From the NCBI RefSeq assembly GCF_000308295.2, contig NZ_HG326652.1:1-32314 (forward strand): DNA of 32,314 bases, written 5' to 3'. Within the stretch, counting starts at the first letter, position 1. Each line of letters opens with the position of its first letter. Positions 23,858 through 32,314 of the stretch are shown here, piece by piece. Position numbers and translations under genes: made by a program. The DNA comes from Afipia birgiae 34632 (GTDB lineage Bacteria; Pseudomonadota; Alphaproteobacteria; Rhizobiales; Xanthobacteraceae). The notes beneath the pieces were generated by a model, which saw only the letters and a program-made list of their open reading frames with translations, was not told the DNA's origin and ran no database searches.

Positions 23858-25960
23858 TCATTTGTGCCGCCTGTAGAAACGCAGGAACTGCGCGTTGATG
23901 GCGACGATGACGGTGCTGGCTGACATGAAAACGGCGGCCACGGCCGGGGTCATGAGGAAACCCGTTCCGAAGGTGATGCCGGCCGCCATCGGGATGGCAA
24001 TTGCGTTGTAACCGGTTGCCCAGATCAGGTTCTGCACCATCTTGCGATACGTGGCGCGCGACAGGCCGAGGATCGCGGCCACATCGCGGGGATCGCTCCT
24101 GACCAAGACGACGTCAGCGGATTCCACGGCGACGTCGGTGCCGGCGCCGATGGCGATCCCGAGATCGGCTACGACCAGCGCCGGCGCGTCATTCACGCCG
24201 TCGCCAACCATGGCGACCTGTAGGCCGCGCGCCTGTAGTTCCTTGATCTTCTCGGACTTCTGATCCGGCAGCACCTCGGCGAAATACTCAGCTATGCCCA
24301 ATTCCTCAGACACCGCTTGGGCGACCCCCTTGGCATCGCCAGTGAGCATCACGGAGTTGATCCCGAGCGCCTTTAATTCTGCGATGGCCTCCTTCGATTC
24401 CGGCCGGACAATGTCGGCAAGCGCGAACAGTGCGCGCGGCTCTTTAGCGCGGACAAGGACGACGACGGTTTTGCCCTGAGCCTCTAATTGCTTGAGCCGC
24501 TCGTGGCCAATCGCCTCGCCTTGCCTTGCGAGGTGGCCGGGGCTGACGATACGGACGTCCTGACCATCGACATTGGCAACGATACCCTCTCCGGTGATAT
24601 TGCGAACGTCGCTCGCCTTCGGAACAGTCAGGTTGCGATTCTTTGCTTCGGCGACGATACCGTGGGCGATCGGATGTTCGGACTGGCTCTCGGCTGCGGC
24701 TGCGAACGCGAGTTCCTCATCCTCGCTGCCGCCGGTGAGCAATACAATGTCACTGACCCCGAAACGGCCCTCTGTCAGCGTGCCGGTCTTGTCGAAGACG
24801 ACCGCCGCGAGGTTACGCGCCCGCTCGAACGCCGCGCGGTCGCGGATCAGAAGTCCATTGCCGGCGGAGAGCGACGTGCTGACGGCAACTACGAGCGGAA
24901 CGGCAAGGCCGAGCGCATGCGGGCAGGCGACGACCATTACGGTTACCATCCGCTCGAGCGCAAACTGGAGCGACGCATCGAGCATGAGCCACCAGACGAA
25001 GAACGTGCCGAAGCCAACAGCGAGAGCGATATAGGTCAGCCAGGCGGCGGCGCGGTTCGCGATATCCTGTGTCCGCGATCTTGTAGCCTGCGCCTTCTTC
25101 ACGAGGTCGATGACTTGGGCAAGATAGGTCGCATCGCCGGTGGCCGTCACCTCGATGGTCACGGCGTTGGCACCGTTGATCGCGCCGCCGATAGCGGTGG
25201 CGCCAACCGTCTTCGAGACCGGGCGGGATTCGCCGGTCAGCATCGCCTCGTTGAAGCCGGATGATCCCTCGATGATCGTCCCGTCTACGGGCACCTTGGC
25301 GCCCGGGCGGACGAGAACCCGATTCCCTGGCTGCAATGCGGAGATGGAAACCTCGCGCGTCGAGCCGTCGGCGTCGATTTTCGTTGCGCTGTCGGGCAGC
25401 AGCCGGACCAGTTCCTCGAGCGCGCGCGATGCACCCATCACGGAGCGCATCTCGACCCAGTGGCCGAGAAGCATGATCGCGACCAAAGTCACGAGTTCCC
25501 AATAGAACGGCTCTCCCGGAAAGCCAAAGGTGGTGGCGGCCGAGAAGAAGTAGGCCGCAGAGATCGCCAGCGCGATCAAGGTCATCATTCCGGGCTGCCC
25601 TTTTCGCAGCTCGGACGTGAAGCCCACAAGGAACGGCCAGCCGCCATAGACATAGGCGATCGTCGAAAGAGCGAATAGGACCAGTCCGTCTCCTGCAAAG
25701 GCGAGCGTTTGGGCGACGCCTAGCCAGTGCTGGATCATTGGGGATAGAAGCAGGACCGGCGGTGTGAGAACGAGCGTGACCCAGAACCGTTTGCGGAAGT
25801 CAGCGACCATTGCGGAGTGGTCGTGGCCGCCGTGCCCGGCATGTTCAGAATGGCTAGAACCGGCTGCCGCCACGATCTGGGCATTGATACGATGCTCGTC
25901 TTGCGGTGGGCCGCCAGCATGACCGTCGTGGTTGTGAGCATATGGCCGGTCGGAGGTCAT
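23858..25960 (-). CDS. CopB-type (P1B-3, CPH motif) copper/silver ATPase
   Basis: The 700-residue pump exports Cu (probably Cu2+) or Ag from the cytosol or membrane. The N-terminus is a His-rich tail (HNHDGHAGG, then HAGHGGHDHS) instead of CxxC domains. The intramembrane site is CPH at about 346-348 (VVACPHALGLAVP), which defines the P1B-3 class. MLTGES (about 240-245), DKTGTLTEG (390-398) and GDGVNDAPAL complete the phosphorylation, actuator and hinge motifs. The ATG at 25960 (MTSDRPYAHNHD) is preferred over an in-frame TTG nine bases upstream. The gene is intact and heads a minus-strand run. It is directly followed by the PRPP-synthetase-like gene, an unusual partner for a copper pump. Candidate FNR/FixK sites lie 140-190 bases upstream. 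Confidence 0.9.
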   Translation of the reverse strand: MTSDRPYAHNHDGHAGGPPQDEHRINAQIVAAAGSSHSEHAGHGGHDHSAMVADFRKRFWVTLVLTPPVLLLSPMIQHWLGVAQTLAFAGDGLVLFALSTIAYVYGGWPFLVGFTSELRKGQPGMMTLIALAISAAYFFSAATTFGFPGEPFYWELVTLVAIMLLGHWVEMRSVMGASRALEELVRLLPDSATKIDADGSTREVSISALQPGNRVLVRPGAKVPVDGTIIEGSSGFNEAMLTGESRPVSKTVGATAIGGAINGANAVTIEVTATGDATYLAQVIDLVKKAQATRSRTQDIANRAAAWLTYIALAVGFGTFFVWWLMLDASLQFALERMVTVMVVACPHALGLAVPLVVAVSTSLSAGNGLLIRDRAAFERARNLAAVVFDKTGTLTEGRFGVSDIVLLTGGSEDEELAFAAAAESQSEHPIAHGIVAEAKNRNLTVPKASDVRNITGEGIVANVDGQDVRIVSPGHLARQGEAIGHERLKQLEAQGKTVVVLVRAKEPRALFALADIVRPESKEAIAELKALGINSVMLTGDAKGVAQAVSEELGIAEYFAEVLPDQKSEKIKELQARGLQVAMVGDGVNDAPALVVADLGIAIGAGTDVAVESADVVLVRSDPRDVAAILGLSRATYRKMVQNLIWATGYNAIAIPMAAGITFGTGFLMTPAVAAVFMSASTVIVAINAQFLRFYRRHK

Positions 25961-26102
25961 TCTACGCAATCCTGCTGTTTGTTACGGCCTTCGGGAGACC
26001 AGGGCGCTCATGGAACGTTCGCGAGGCTTAGCCCGCGTGCAAGAGACGTGAGCGCCATCTCATGCTGAGCCTGTTTGGTCGCCGCTTCCCCGAAGCATGT
26101 CT

Positions 26103-26150
26103 TTGATCGAGGTTAACTTTGCCGATGGGCCATGTCATGAGCAAGATCAA
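26103..26150 (-). promoter_or_regulatory. Two candidate FNR/FixK-like sites upstream of the copper ATPase operon
   Basis: TTGATCGAGGTTAA (26103-26116) and, on the minus strand, TTGATCTTGCTCAT (26150-26137) each match TTGAT-N4-ATCAA at eight of ten fixed positions, with centres 34 bases apart. They precede the ATPase start by about 140-190 bases, a plausible regulatory distance. The rest of 25970-26215 shows no gene. Each site alone is weak; the pair is the reason for listing it. Confidence 0.3.
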
Positions 26151-26329
26151 CACTAACAGTCTCCTTGCTCATTCGCCGCTCCAAGAGATGCCGCACTCGG
26201 AGAGAAGGGGTCCGATCAAGTGTAAGGGAGATCGTTCAGGCCCTGATCTTCTGCTGGATGGATTCGCCATGCAATGAGCCGCGACGATGAAAGCAGGAAT
26301 AGGATAGACGTGGAGACAATCTCAGTTGC

Positions 26330-26545
26330 TCGGTGCGGAGAAGAAGCTGACAAAATAGACCGGGTGGCCTTCATGCAGCGCGGTCCCAATCTCTGACTCG
26401 CGCTTGAACCCGCCGATGCCCGGGCCACGGCCGGAGGCGGGTCGATGACATGACCGGCGGCTTGGTGTCATCGATGCAATCGTTACAGCACGCTCCTCGC
26501 CGACCGTCGTAATGCGGGGCAGGGCATGTAATGCAATCCTTTGAA
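26330..26545 (-). pseudogene. Degenerate second copy of the DUF3141 gene
   Basis: On the minus strand this stretch encodes, in two frames, pieces that align with residues about 120-180 of the intact DUF3141 protein: a CNDCIDDTKPPVM string (intact: CIEDCVDPAKPPVV) and, after a frameshift, GRGPGIGGFKRESEIGTALH followed by EGHPVYFVSFF. The coding similarity begins and ends abruptly; no other DUF3141 part was found on either side. It lies upstream of the copper ATPase operon. It may be the remnant of a duplicated or exchanged cluster. Confidence 0.75.
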
Positions 26546-26606
26546 GCGGCTTCATTTGCACTTTTGTGAGCCCGCGAGCGTTCTGTGGTTCATCTCTAGG
26601 GAAAGA

Positions 26607-27662
26607 TCACCGAAAGCTTGCGTTGATCTCTTTCAAACTCGCCTTACCCGGGCACAGCTCCTTCTCGCCGAGCGAGTTAAGCGGCGCGTCCACCGTATTA
26701 AGATGATCGTGCAGATCCTCGGCCTTGGGAGCCAGATAAACGAGACCGGTCACGATCTCAGCCTTGTCTTGGTGCTTGAGCAGAAAATCCATTGCCAAGC
26801 GACGGTCATGTGCGTCGTAGTCGCCGGCCAGCTTGCGCAGCTTTAGCCAAGTCCCGTCATGCTGCTGCACCAGTTCGACTGTACCGGGTTCGTAATCGAC
26901 CGTGATCGGTGTGCGGCCAGTGATGAAATCGAGCCGATTGACCGCGATGTTATGTTCACGCACATGGTCAAAGCTCTTCGTTGATCCCGGATGGTTGTTG
27001 AAGGCAATGCAAGGTGAAATCACATCGATGACGGCCGCGCCTTCGTGCTCGATCGCAGCCTTGATCAACGAAACGAGCTGGGCCTTGTCTCCGGAGAATG
27101 ACCGTGCGACGAAGCTCGCACCGAGCTGTAGCGCCATGCCGACGAGGTCTATTGCGTTGTCGGTATTAGCGACGCCGCGTTTCGATTTCGAGCCATGGTC
27201 GGCAGTCGCGGAGAACTGGCCCTTGGTCAAACCGTACACCCCGTTATTCTCGACGATATAGACCATGTTGACGCCGCGTCGCAGTGCATGGGCAAATTGG
27301 CCCAAGCCAATCGAGGCGCTGTCACCGTCCCCCGACACGCCGAGATAGATCAGGTCACGATTGGCCAAGCTGGCGCCAGTCAGGATCGAAGGCATGCGGC
27401 CGTGCACGGTATTGAAGCCGTGCGAATTACCCAAAAAATAGGTTGGTGTCTTGGACGAACAGCCGATACCGGAAATCTTCGCCACGCGGTGCGGCTGGAT
27501 CGACAATTCGAAACACGCCTCGATAATGGCCGCTGTGATCGAGTCATGCCCGCAGCCGGCGCAGAGCGTAGTGACCGAGCCTTCGTAATCGCGGTGAGTG
27601 TAGCCAAGTGTGTTTTTCGGCAGTTCGGGGTGATGGAATTTCGGCTTGGCAAGATAGGTCAT
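26607..27662 (-). CDS. 2-oxoacid:ferredoxin oxidoreductase, beta subunit
   Basis: The 351-residue subunit binds thiamine diphosphate and a 4Fe-4S cluster. CAGCGHD at 34-40, C68 and a later Cys (SPCIAFNN) provide cluster ligands. GDGDSASIG (111-119) and NNGVYGLTKGQ (139-149) form the ThDP/Mg site. Together with the alpha subunit it oxidatively decarboxylates a 2-oxoacid (2-oxoglutarate or pyruvate type) to acyl-CoA and reduces ferredoxin, or runs in reverse to fix CO2. The start at 27662 overlaps the alpha stop (ATGA), so both are made in equal amounts. The 2-oxoglutarate (KorB-like) type is most likely from overall look, but substrate cannot be fixed by sequence alone. Confidence 0.85.
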   Translation of the reverse strand: MTYLAKPKFHHPELPKNTLGYTHRDYEGSVTTLCAGCGHDSITAAIIEACFELSIQPHRVAKISGIGCSSKTPTYFLGNSHGFNTVHGRMPSILTGASLANRDLIYLGVSGDGDSASIGLGQFAHALRRGVNMVYIVENNGVYGLTKGQFSATADHGSKSKRGVANTDNAIDLVGMALQLGASFVARSFSGDKAQLVSLIKAAIEHEGAAVIDVISPCIAFNNHPGSTKSFDHVREHNIAVNRLDFITGRTPITVDYEPGTVELVQQHDGTWLKLRKLAGDYDAHDRRLAMDFLLKHQDKAEIVTGLVYLAPKAEDLHDHLNTVDAPLNSLGEKELCPGKASLKEINASFR

Positions 27663-29506
27663 GACATCACCTTTTGCAGCGGAATTGCCGTAAGTGCGAT
27701 AAGTTGATCGGCTATACCGTGCGCAATAAAATGCGCAGTGATCGGCGTTCCGTCATAGTGCAGGATCGGCACCAGCCGGATTGGATCGATTCCGCACTCA
27801 TTGATGATCAACGAGCGCAGTTGCGCGTCGCGGTTCTGCTCGACAACGAACACGAAGTCGTGGTCGGCAATGAAGCTCGTCACGCTTGAGTGGAACGGGA
27901 AGGCACGCACGCGCATTTGGTCGAGGACGTTGCCGCCGGCCTCCAGCATGTGGATCGCCTCGTCCATGGCGGGTGAAGTTGAGCCGTAATAAATGACGCC
28001 GAATTTGGCTGGCTTCGCTGCGGTCGCCTGTAGTGGCCGCGGCACCAAGTCTTTTGCGGTCTCGAATTTGCGCAACAGACGCTCCATGTTATCGACGTAA
28101 GCGCTGCCTTCCTCGCTATAACGCGCGTAGCGGTCGCGCGACGTACCGCGGGTAAAGAATGAGCCCTTGGTCGGATGGGTGCCGGGATAGGTGCGGTAGG
28201 GAATACCGTCGCCGTCAACATCGAGATAACGGCCGAAGTCCTTGCCGGCGTCGAGGTCGGCGGCGGTCATCACCTTGCCGCGGTCGTATTTGCGATTTTC
28301 GTCCCATGCCAGCGGTCGGCAAAGACGATGGTTCATGCCGATATCGAGATCCATCATGATCAGAACGGGTGTCTGTAGGCGATCGGCGAGGTCGAAGGCG
28401 AGCGCGCTGAACTCGAACGCCTCGGCCGGATCCTCAGGGAAGAGCAGCACGTGCTTTGTGTCGCCATGCGAGGCATAGGCTGCGATCAAGACGTCAGATT
28501 GCTGGGTGCGGGTGGGCATGCCGGTCGAGGGTCCGCCACGTTGGACATCAATGATCACGGCCGGGATTTCTGCGAAATAGGCGAGTCCAAGAAATTCCTG
28601 CATCAGCGAGATGCCAGGTCCCGAGGTCGGGGCGAAGGCGCGCGCGCCATTCCATGCCGCACCGATTACTATGCCACTGGACGCCAGTTCGTCTTCGGTC
28701 TGAATGATGGCGTAGCTATTTTTTCCCGTTTTGGCGTCAACCCGATAGCGCTCACAATAAAACGAAAAGGCGTCAGCAATCGAGGTAGAAGGCGTAATAG
28801 GATACCATGCGCAAACCGTGGCGCCGCCAAAGACAGCGCCAAGAGCAGCCGCCGAATTGCCCTCGATGAGGATACGATCGCCCACAGCATCGGCGCGCTT
28901 CACACGCAGGCCGATCGGGCACTTGATATTTTGCAGCGTCCAATCACGACCGATATGGAAGGCGCGTATGTTGGGCTCAATTAGCTCATGCTTACCTTTG
29001 TATTGCTCGCCGATCAGCTTATCGACTTCGTTAACATCCATGTCGAGGAGCGCGGCAAGGGCGCCAATATACATGATGTTCTTGAACAACTGGCGTTGGC
29101 GCGGGTCGGTGTATTCGCGGTTGCAAATCTCACCCAGCGGGACGCCCAAAATCCCGATATCGTCGCGGAAATGCGACTTCGGAACTGGTCTGGTCGAATC
29201 GTAAAGCAGATACCCGCCGGACTCGATCGCCGCCATGTCCTTGTCGAAGGTCTGCGGGTTCATCGCGACCACTAGGTCGGTGCCGCCGCGAGCGCCGAGA
29301 TAGCCCGACTCGGAGATCCGCACCTCATACCAAGTCGGCAGGCCCTGGATATTTGACGGAAATATGTTGCGTGGGGCGACCGGCACGCCCATACGCAGTA
29401 CCGCCCGCGCAAACAATTCATTAGCGCTTGCGGAGCCTGACCCATTGATGTTGGCAAATCGCACGACAAAGTCGTTCACGCGGCTGATTGGAGTCTTGCT
29501 CGACAT
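27659..29506 (-). CDS. 2-oxoacid:ferredoxin oxidoreductase, alpha subunit (gamma-alpha fusion)
   Basis: The 615-residue protein fuses the gamma domain (about 1-190, with INGSGSASANELFARAVLRM and SGYLGARGGTD) to the alpha pyrimidine-binding domain, marked by YPITPSTSIADA (235-246) and the EDELASSGIVIGAAWNGARA block. The latter ends in a TSGPGISLMQEFLG loop that contacts ThDP. This is the KorA/VorB-style architecture. It partners the beta subunit encoded next. Its start lies 31 bases inside the end of the upstream Fe-S flavoprotein gene, so the three genes form one operon. Oxygen sensitivity of the family would favour expression at low oxygen. Confidence 0.88.
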   Translation of the reverse strand: MSSKTPISRVNDFVVRFANINGSGSASANELFARAVLRMGVPVAPRNIFPSNIQGLPTWYEVRISESGYLGARGGTDLVVAMNPQTFDKDMAAIESGGYLLYDSTRPVPKSHFRDDIGILGVPLGEICNREYTDPRQRQLFKNIMYIGALAALLDMDVNEVDKLIGEQYKGKHELIEPNIRAFHIGRDWTLQNIKCPIGLRVKRADAVGDRILIEGNSAAALGAVFGGATVCAWYPITPSTSIADAFSFYCERYRVDAKTGKNSYAIIQTEDELASSGIVIGAAWNGARAFAPTSGPGISLMQEFLGLAYFAEIPAVIIDVQRGGPSTGMPTRTQQSDVLIAAYASHGDTKHVLLFPEDPAEAFEFSALAFDLADRLQTPVLIMMDLDIGMNHRLCRPLAWDENRKYDRGKVMTAADLDAGKDFGRYLDVDGDGIPYRTYPGTHPTKGSFFTRGTSRDRYARYSEEGSAYVDNMERLLRKFETAKDLVPRPLQATAAKPAKFGVIYYGSTSPAMDEAIHMLEAGGNVLDQMRVRAFPFHSSVTSFIADHDFVFVVEQNRDAQLRSLIINECGIDPIRLVPILHYDGTPITAHFIAHGIADQLIALTAIPLQKVMS

Positions 29507-31275
29507 GGCGTACCTGCATGAGTCATTTCAATGAGATATTTCTGCATGTCCCAGGCACCGGTCGGGCAGCGCTCGGCGCAAAGTCCACAATGCAGGCAGA
29601 CGTCCTCGTTCTTCACCATGACCCGTCCAGTCTTCAGATCGTCGGCGACATAGAGATCCTGGGAATGGTTCTTCGCTGGCGCACGCAACCGCGTCCGCAA
29701 TTCATCTTCTTCCCCATTCGCGGTGAAGGTGATGCAATCCATCGGGCAGATATCGACGCAGGCATCGCATTCGATGCAGAGCTGGCTGCTGAACACCGTT
29801 TGCACGTCGCAATTCAGGCAGCGATATGCTTCGCCCAGTGCGAGATTGAGGTCGTAACCGAGTTCGACCTCCGTGCGGATGTCCTTCAGCGCCACCTCTT
29901 GGTCGCGCAACGGTACGCGGTAGCGGTGATCGGTCGTGATTTCGTTATGATAGGACCATTCATGAATACCCAGTTTCTGACTCTCGATCTGCACGTTAGG
30001 CAACGGACGTTCCTTGATGTCCTCGCCGGACAGCAGACGGTGGATCGAGAGTGCTGCATCGTGGCCATGTGCCACTGCTGAGATGATGTTCTTAGGGCCG
30101 AAAGCGGCGTCGCCGCCGAAAAACACTTTTGGATTGCTTGAGACGAAGGTCGTCTCCGCGACAACCGGCATATTCCATTTGTCGAAATCGATGCCGATGT
30201 CGCGCTCGATCCAGGGGAACGCGTTTTCCTGCCCGACCGCGATCACGACGTCGTCGCATGGAAAATGTTGCAATGGAGCGCCGGTCGGGGTTACGATCCA
30301 GCGGCCATTTTCGTTGACAGTTTTCACCGGTTCGAACAGCACGCCTGTCATTTGGCCGCCCTCGTGAGTAAACGCCTTGGGCGCCAGATTGACGGAGATT
30401 GTGATACCCTCGCCGAGAAGAGCATCCTTCTCCCAGTTCGAGGCCGTCATGTTCTCAAAATCCTCGCGGACGAGAATCTTCACGCTCTCGCCGCCGAGAC
30501 GGCGTGCCGAACGTCCGCAGTCCATGGCGGTATTGCCGCCGCCGATGACGATGACGCGCTTGCCGATTTTATCGGCGTGGCCGAACGATACGGAGGACAG
30601 CCACTCGATGCCGATGTGAATGTTCTTGGTTGCTTCCTTGCGGCCGGGAATATCGAGATCGCGGCCGCGCGGTGCGCCAGAGCCAACGAACACCGCGTCA
30701 TAGCCTTCTGCGAGAAGGGCCTTCAGGCTGTCGATACGTTCGCCGTCATGAAATGTTATGCCAAGGTTGAGGATGTAGGCACATTCCTCGTCAATGACGG
30801 AATCGGGCAATCGGAATTTCGGGATCTGGCTGCGCATCATGCCGCCGGCTTTTCGATTGCCGTCGAACATGATGCAGTCATAGCCGAGCGGAGCGAGATC
30901 GCGGGCGACCGTGAGTGAAGCAGGTCCGGCGCCCACGAGCGCAATGCGCTTGCCATTCTTTCGCGCAACGGGTTTCGGCAGCCGATCGCGAATATCGTCC
31001 TTGAAATCGGCAGCCACGCGCTTTAGGCGGCAGACCGCGACCGGCTCCTTCTCCACACGCCCGCGTCGACAGGCCGGTTCGCACGGTCGGTCGCAGGTGC
31101 GTCCAAGGATTCCTGGAAACACATTCGACCTCCAGTTGATCATATAGGCGTCTGAATACCGACCCTGCGCAATCAACCGGATGTACTCAGGAACAGGAGT
31201 GTGCGCCGGACATGCCCACTGGCAGTCCACCACCTTGTGGAAATAGTCCGGCGTGGAAATGTCAGTTGGCCTCAT
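29476..31275 (-). CDS. GltD-like FAD/NAD(P) oxidoreductase fused to a 2x4Fe-4S ferredoxin domain
   Basis: The 599-residue protein resembles the glutamate synthase small subunit. N-terminal Cys ligands are C18, C22, C61, C65 and C69. An FAD-binding VGAGPAS lies at 114-120 and an NAD(P)-binding VIGGGNTAMDCG at 243-254. An FFGGDAAFGPKNIISAVAHG block lies at 385-404. A C-terminal ferredoxin domain holds C500-C503-C506-C510 and C560-C563-C566-C570. It probably passes electrons between NAD(P)H and ferredoxin for the 2-oxoacid oxidoreductase encoded directly downstream (31-base overlap). This arrangement could let the enzyme run reductively from NADPH or recycle ferredoxin when it runs oxidatively. 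It is complete, starting at the ATG at 31275. Confidence 0.85.
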   Translation of the reverse strand: MRPTDISTPDYFHKVVDCQWACPAHTPVPEYIRLIAQGRYSDAYMINWRSNVFPGILGRTCDRPCEPACRRGRVEKEPVAVCRLKRVAADFKDDIRDRLPKPVARKNGKRIALVGAGPASLTVARDLAPLGYDCIMFDGNRKAGGMMRSQIPKFRLPDSVIDEECAYILNLGITFHDGERIDSLKALLAEGYDAVFVGSGAPRGRDLDIPGRKEATKNIHIGIEWLSSVSFGHADKIGKRVIVIGGGNTAMDCGRSARRLGGESVKILVREDFENMTASNWEKDALLGEGITISVNLAPKAFTHEGGQMTGVLFEPVKTVNENGRWIVTPTGAPLQHFPCDDVVIAVGQENAFPWIERDIGIDFDKWNMPVVAETTFVSSNPKVFFGGDAAFGPKNIISAVAHGHDAALSIHRLLSGEDIKERPLPNVQIESQKLGIHEWSYHNEITTDHRYRVPLRDQEVALKDIRTEVELGYDLNLALGEAYRCLNCDVQTVFSSQLCIECDACVDICPMDCITFTANGEEDELRTRLRAPAKNHSQDLYVADDLKTGRVMVKNEDVCLHCGLCAERCPTGAWDMQKYLIEMTHAGTPCRARLQSAA

Positions 31276-31365
31276 CCGATCATCTCCTTCGGGTCCATGT
31301 CTCCACAGCTTGCGATCTTGGGACCGATTGTCGGAACGAGAGGCGGCACATTCGCTCCATCCAAC

Positions 31366-32314
31366 TCAAACATAGCCAAGCCAGCGCCAATAGGTCGCTC
31401 CTAGTCCCATCACTAAGGCAAACGCGATCAGTGTGAGCACCAGGCCAGTGCGAACGAAATCACGCGCTTCGAAGGTTTCGGTACCATAGGCCACCATATT
31501 CTGCGGTGCATTCACTACCAGGATGAAGCCGAAGCTGACCACGAACTGTAGCAGCATCGTCATACCGACAACGCTGATGCCGGGTGTTGCCACGCCCTGT
31601 AGCACCGCAATAATGATCGGGATCATCGCGGAGGCGAGCGCAGTAGCGCTGGCAAAACCGAGATGAATGACGATGAGGAACAGACTCATCGTGCCGAGGA
31701 TGAATAGTGCGCTGGCCTGCTTAAGTCCGAGCTCGGCGACGGCGATGTCGGCGAGCCAGATTGCTCCCCTGGTTTGCAACAGCGCGGTCCCAAGGCTGAT
31801 GCCAACGCCGAACAGTATGATTGTGCCCCATGGGATCCTCGGCTGCGCTTCTTTCCAGGTCATGATGCCGATACTTGGCATGAACATGAGCGCAACGGCC
31901 GTAAGCGTAGTCGTGCTGGTATCGAGCCTATGGAAAACACCCTCGGTTGCCCAGAACGCGAGTAATGTGAGCGAAATTGCGAGGAGTTTCATTTCCGACG
32001 CCTTGATCGGGCCGAGATCGGACAGCGCCTTGCGGATACCGTCCCGCCCGCCCGGCACCTCCTTCACCTCTGGCGGCATCATGCGCGTCATCACAAAATA
32101 GAGGGCGATCGACATGATGATACTGAACGGCGCGGCTGCAATTAGCCATTCGAGCCAGGTGATGGTCTTGCCCAGTGTCTTCTCGATAAAGCCGATCGCG
32201 ACCATGTTCTGGGCCGCCGCCGTCTTGATCCCCACGTTCCAGATGCTGGCCGTCTGTACCGTCGTGATCATGAGCATGCCCGCAAAGGCGCCCTTCCTGT
32301 TGACGCCGAAGGCC
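31366..32314 (-). CDS. DASS/SLC13-type anion transporter, C-terminal part
   Basis: The gene is cut by the right window edge; the visible 315 codons encode the C-terminal two thirds of a divalent anion:Na symporter. Its frame is open to the edge. Evidence is a series of hydrophobic helices, an IPWGTIILFGVGISLGTALL hairpin, and VVNAPQNMVAYGTETFEARD (the second Na/substrate signature in this family). It ends in LGYV at 31369. Substrates of relatives are C4-dicarboxylates, citrate or sulfate. Being just upstream of the 2-oxoacid oxidoreductase operon (90-base gap), dicarboxylate uptake would supply its pathway. No terminator is clear in the gap. Confidence 0.85.
   Translation of the reverse strand, partial: AFGVNRKGAFAGMLMITTVQTASIWNVGIKTAAAQNMVAIGFIEKTLGKTITWLEWLIAAAPFSIIMSIALYFVMTRMMPPEVKEVPGGRDGIRKALSDLGPIKASEMKLLAISLTLLAFWATEGVFHRLDTSTTTLTAVALMFMPSIGIMTWKEAQPRIPWGTIILFGVGISLGTALLQTRGAIWLADIAVAELGLKQASALFILGTMSLFLIVIHLGFASATALASAMIPIIIAVLQGVATPGISVVGMTMLLQFVVSFGFILVVNAPQNMVAYGTETFEARDFVRTGLVLTLIAFALVMGLGATYWRWLGYV

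Noticed and set aside
1..32314. CRISPR arrays, tRNA or rRNA genes
   Set aside because: No regularly spaced direct repeats or tRNA-like cloverleaf and GGTTCGA-type arms were noticed when reading through, although a dedicated scan was not possible.

Overview
The window looks like an accessory region of an alphaproteobacterial genome of the Bradyrhizobium/Nitrobacter/Afipia type (Nitrobacteraceae). Evidence is the moderately high GC, an IS427-group IS5 element, an NrsF-type anti-sigma gene coupled to an ECF sigma tail, PHA-related proteins, and protein sequences that read like that family. The genus is inference. It may sit on a plasmid or genomic island: the left 15 kb is full of decayed genes and insertion-sequence remnants.

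Layout. 1-3.6 kb is a gene graveyard: a frameshifted oleate hydratase fragment abuts a dead IS5-family element, followed by an IS3 orfA stub and a frameshifted ISL3 transposase. 3.8-6.6 kb holds an ATP-grasp-like enzyme of unknown role, the surviving tail of an ECF sigma factor overlapping an nrsF anti-sigma gene, and a small secreted protein behind a hairpin. 6.85-8.1 kb is a probable toxin-antitoxin-like pair (small protein plus AbiEii-type nucleotidyltransferase) with a 10-bp-arm palindrome inside its promoter. 8.1-11.2 kb is a MerR thiol-metal sensor divergent from a Zn/Cd/Pb P-type ATPase; the classic 19-bp-spacer MerR promoter is intact but the ATPase has two -1 frameshifts. 11.4-15.3 kb carries an ECF sigma factor with a C-terminal Cys/His cluster, a phasin-like protein, a DUF3141 PHA-synthase-like hydrolase, a truncated PHA polymerase start and a small membrane protein. 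15.5-16.8 kb is an MgtC/DUF4010 membrane protein on the minus strand.

17.1-26 kb is the most interesting part: a minus-strand gene run in the order CPH-type (P1B-3) copper ATPase, PRPP-synthetase-like protein, small membrane protein, divergent phosphoketolase-like ThDP enzyme, beta-CASP metallo-RNase-like protein and AMP/thymidine-phosphorylase-like enzyme. These could act together: RNA or NMP breakdown, phosphorolysis of NMP to base plus ribose bisphosphate, and entry of the pentose phosphate into PRPP or C5/acyl-phosphate metabolism, perhaps under low oxygen or metal stress. This is inference. A degenerate second DUF3141 copy lies just upstream.

26.6-32.3 kb is a second minus-strand block: a DASS-type anion transporter (cut by the window edge) and then a three-gene operon for a GltD-like FAD/Fe-S oxidoreductase plus the alpha and beta subunits of a 2-oxoacid:ferredoxin oxidoreductase. 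Weak FNR/FixK-like sites are visible upstream of the ECF sigma gene and of the copper ATPase operon. No tRNA, rRNA or CRISPR array was seen.
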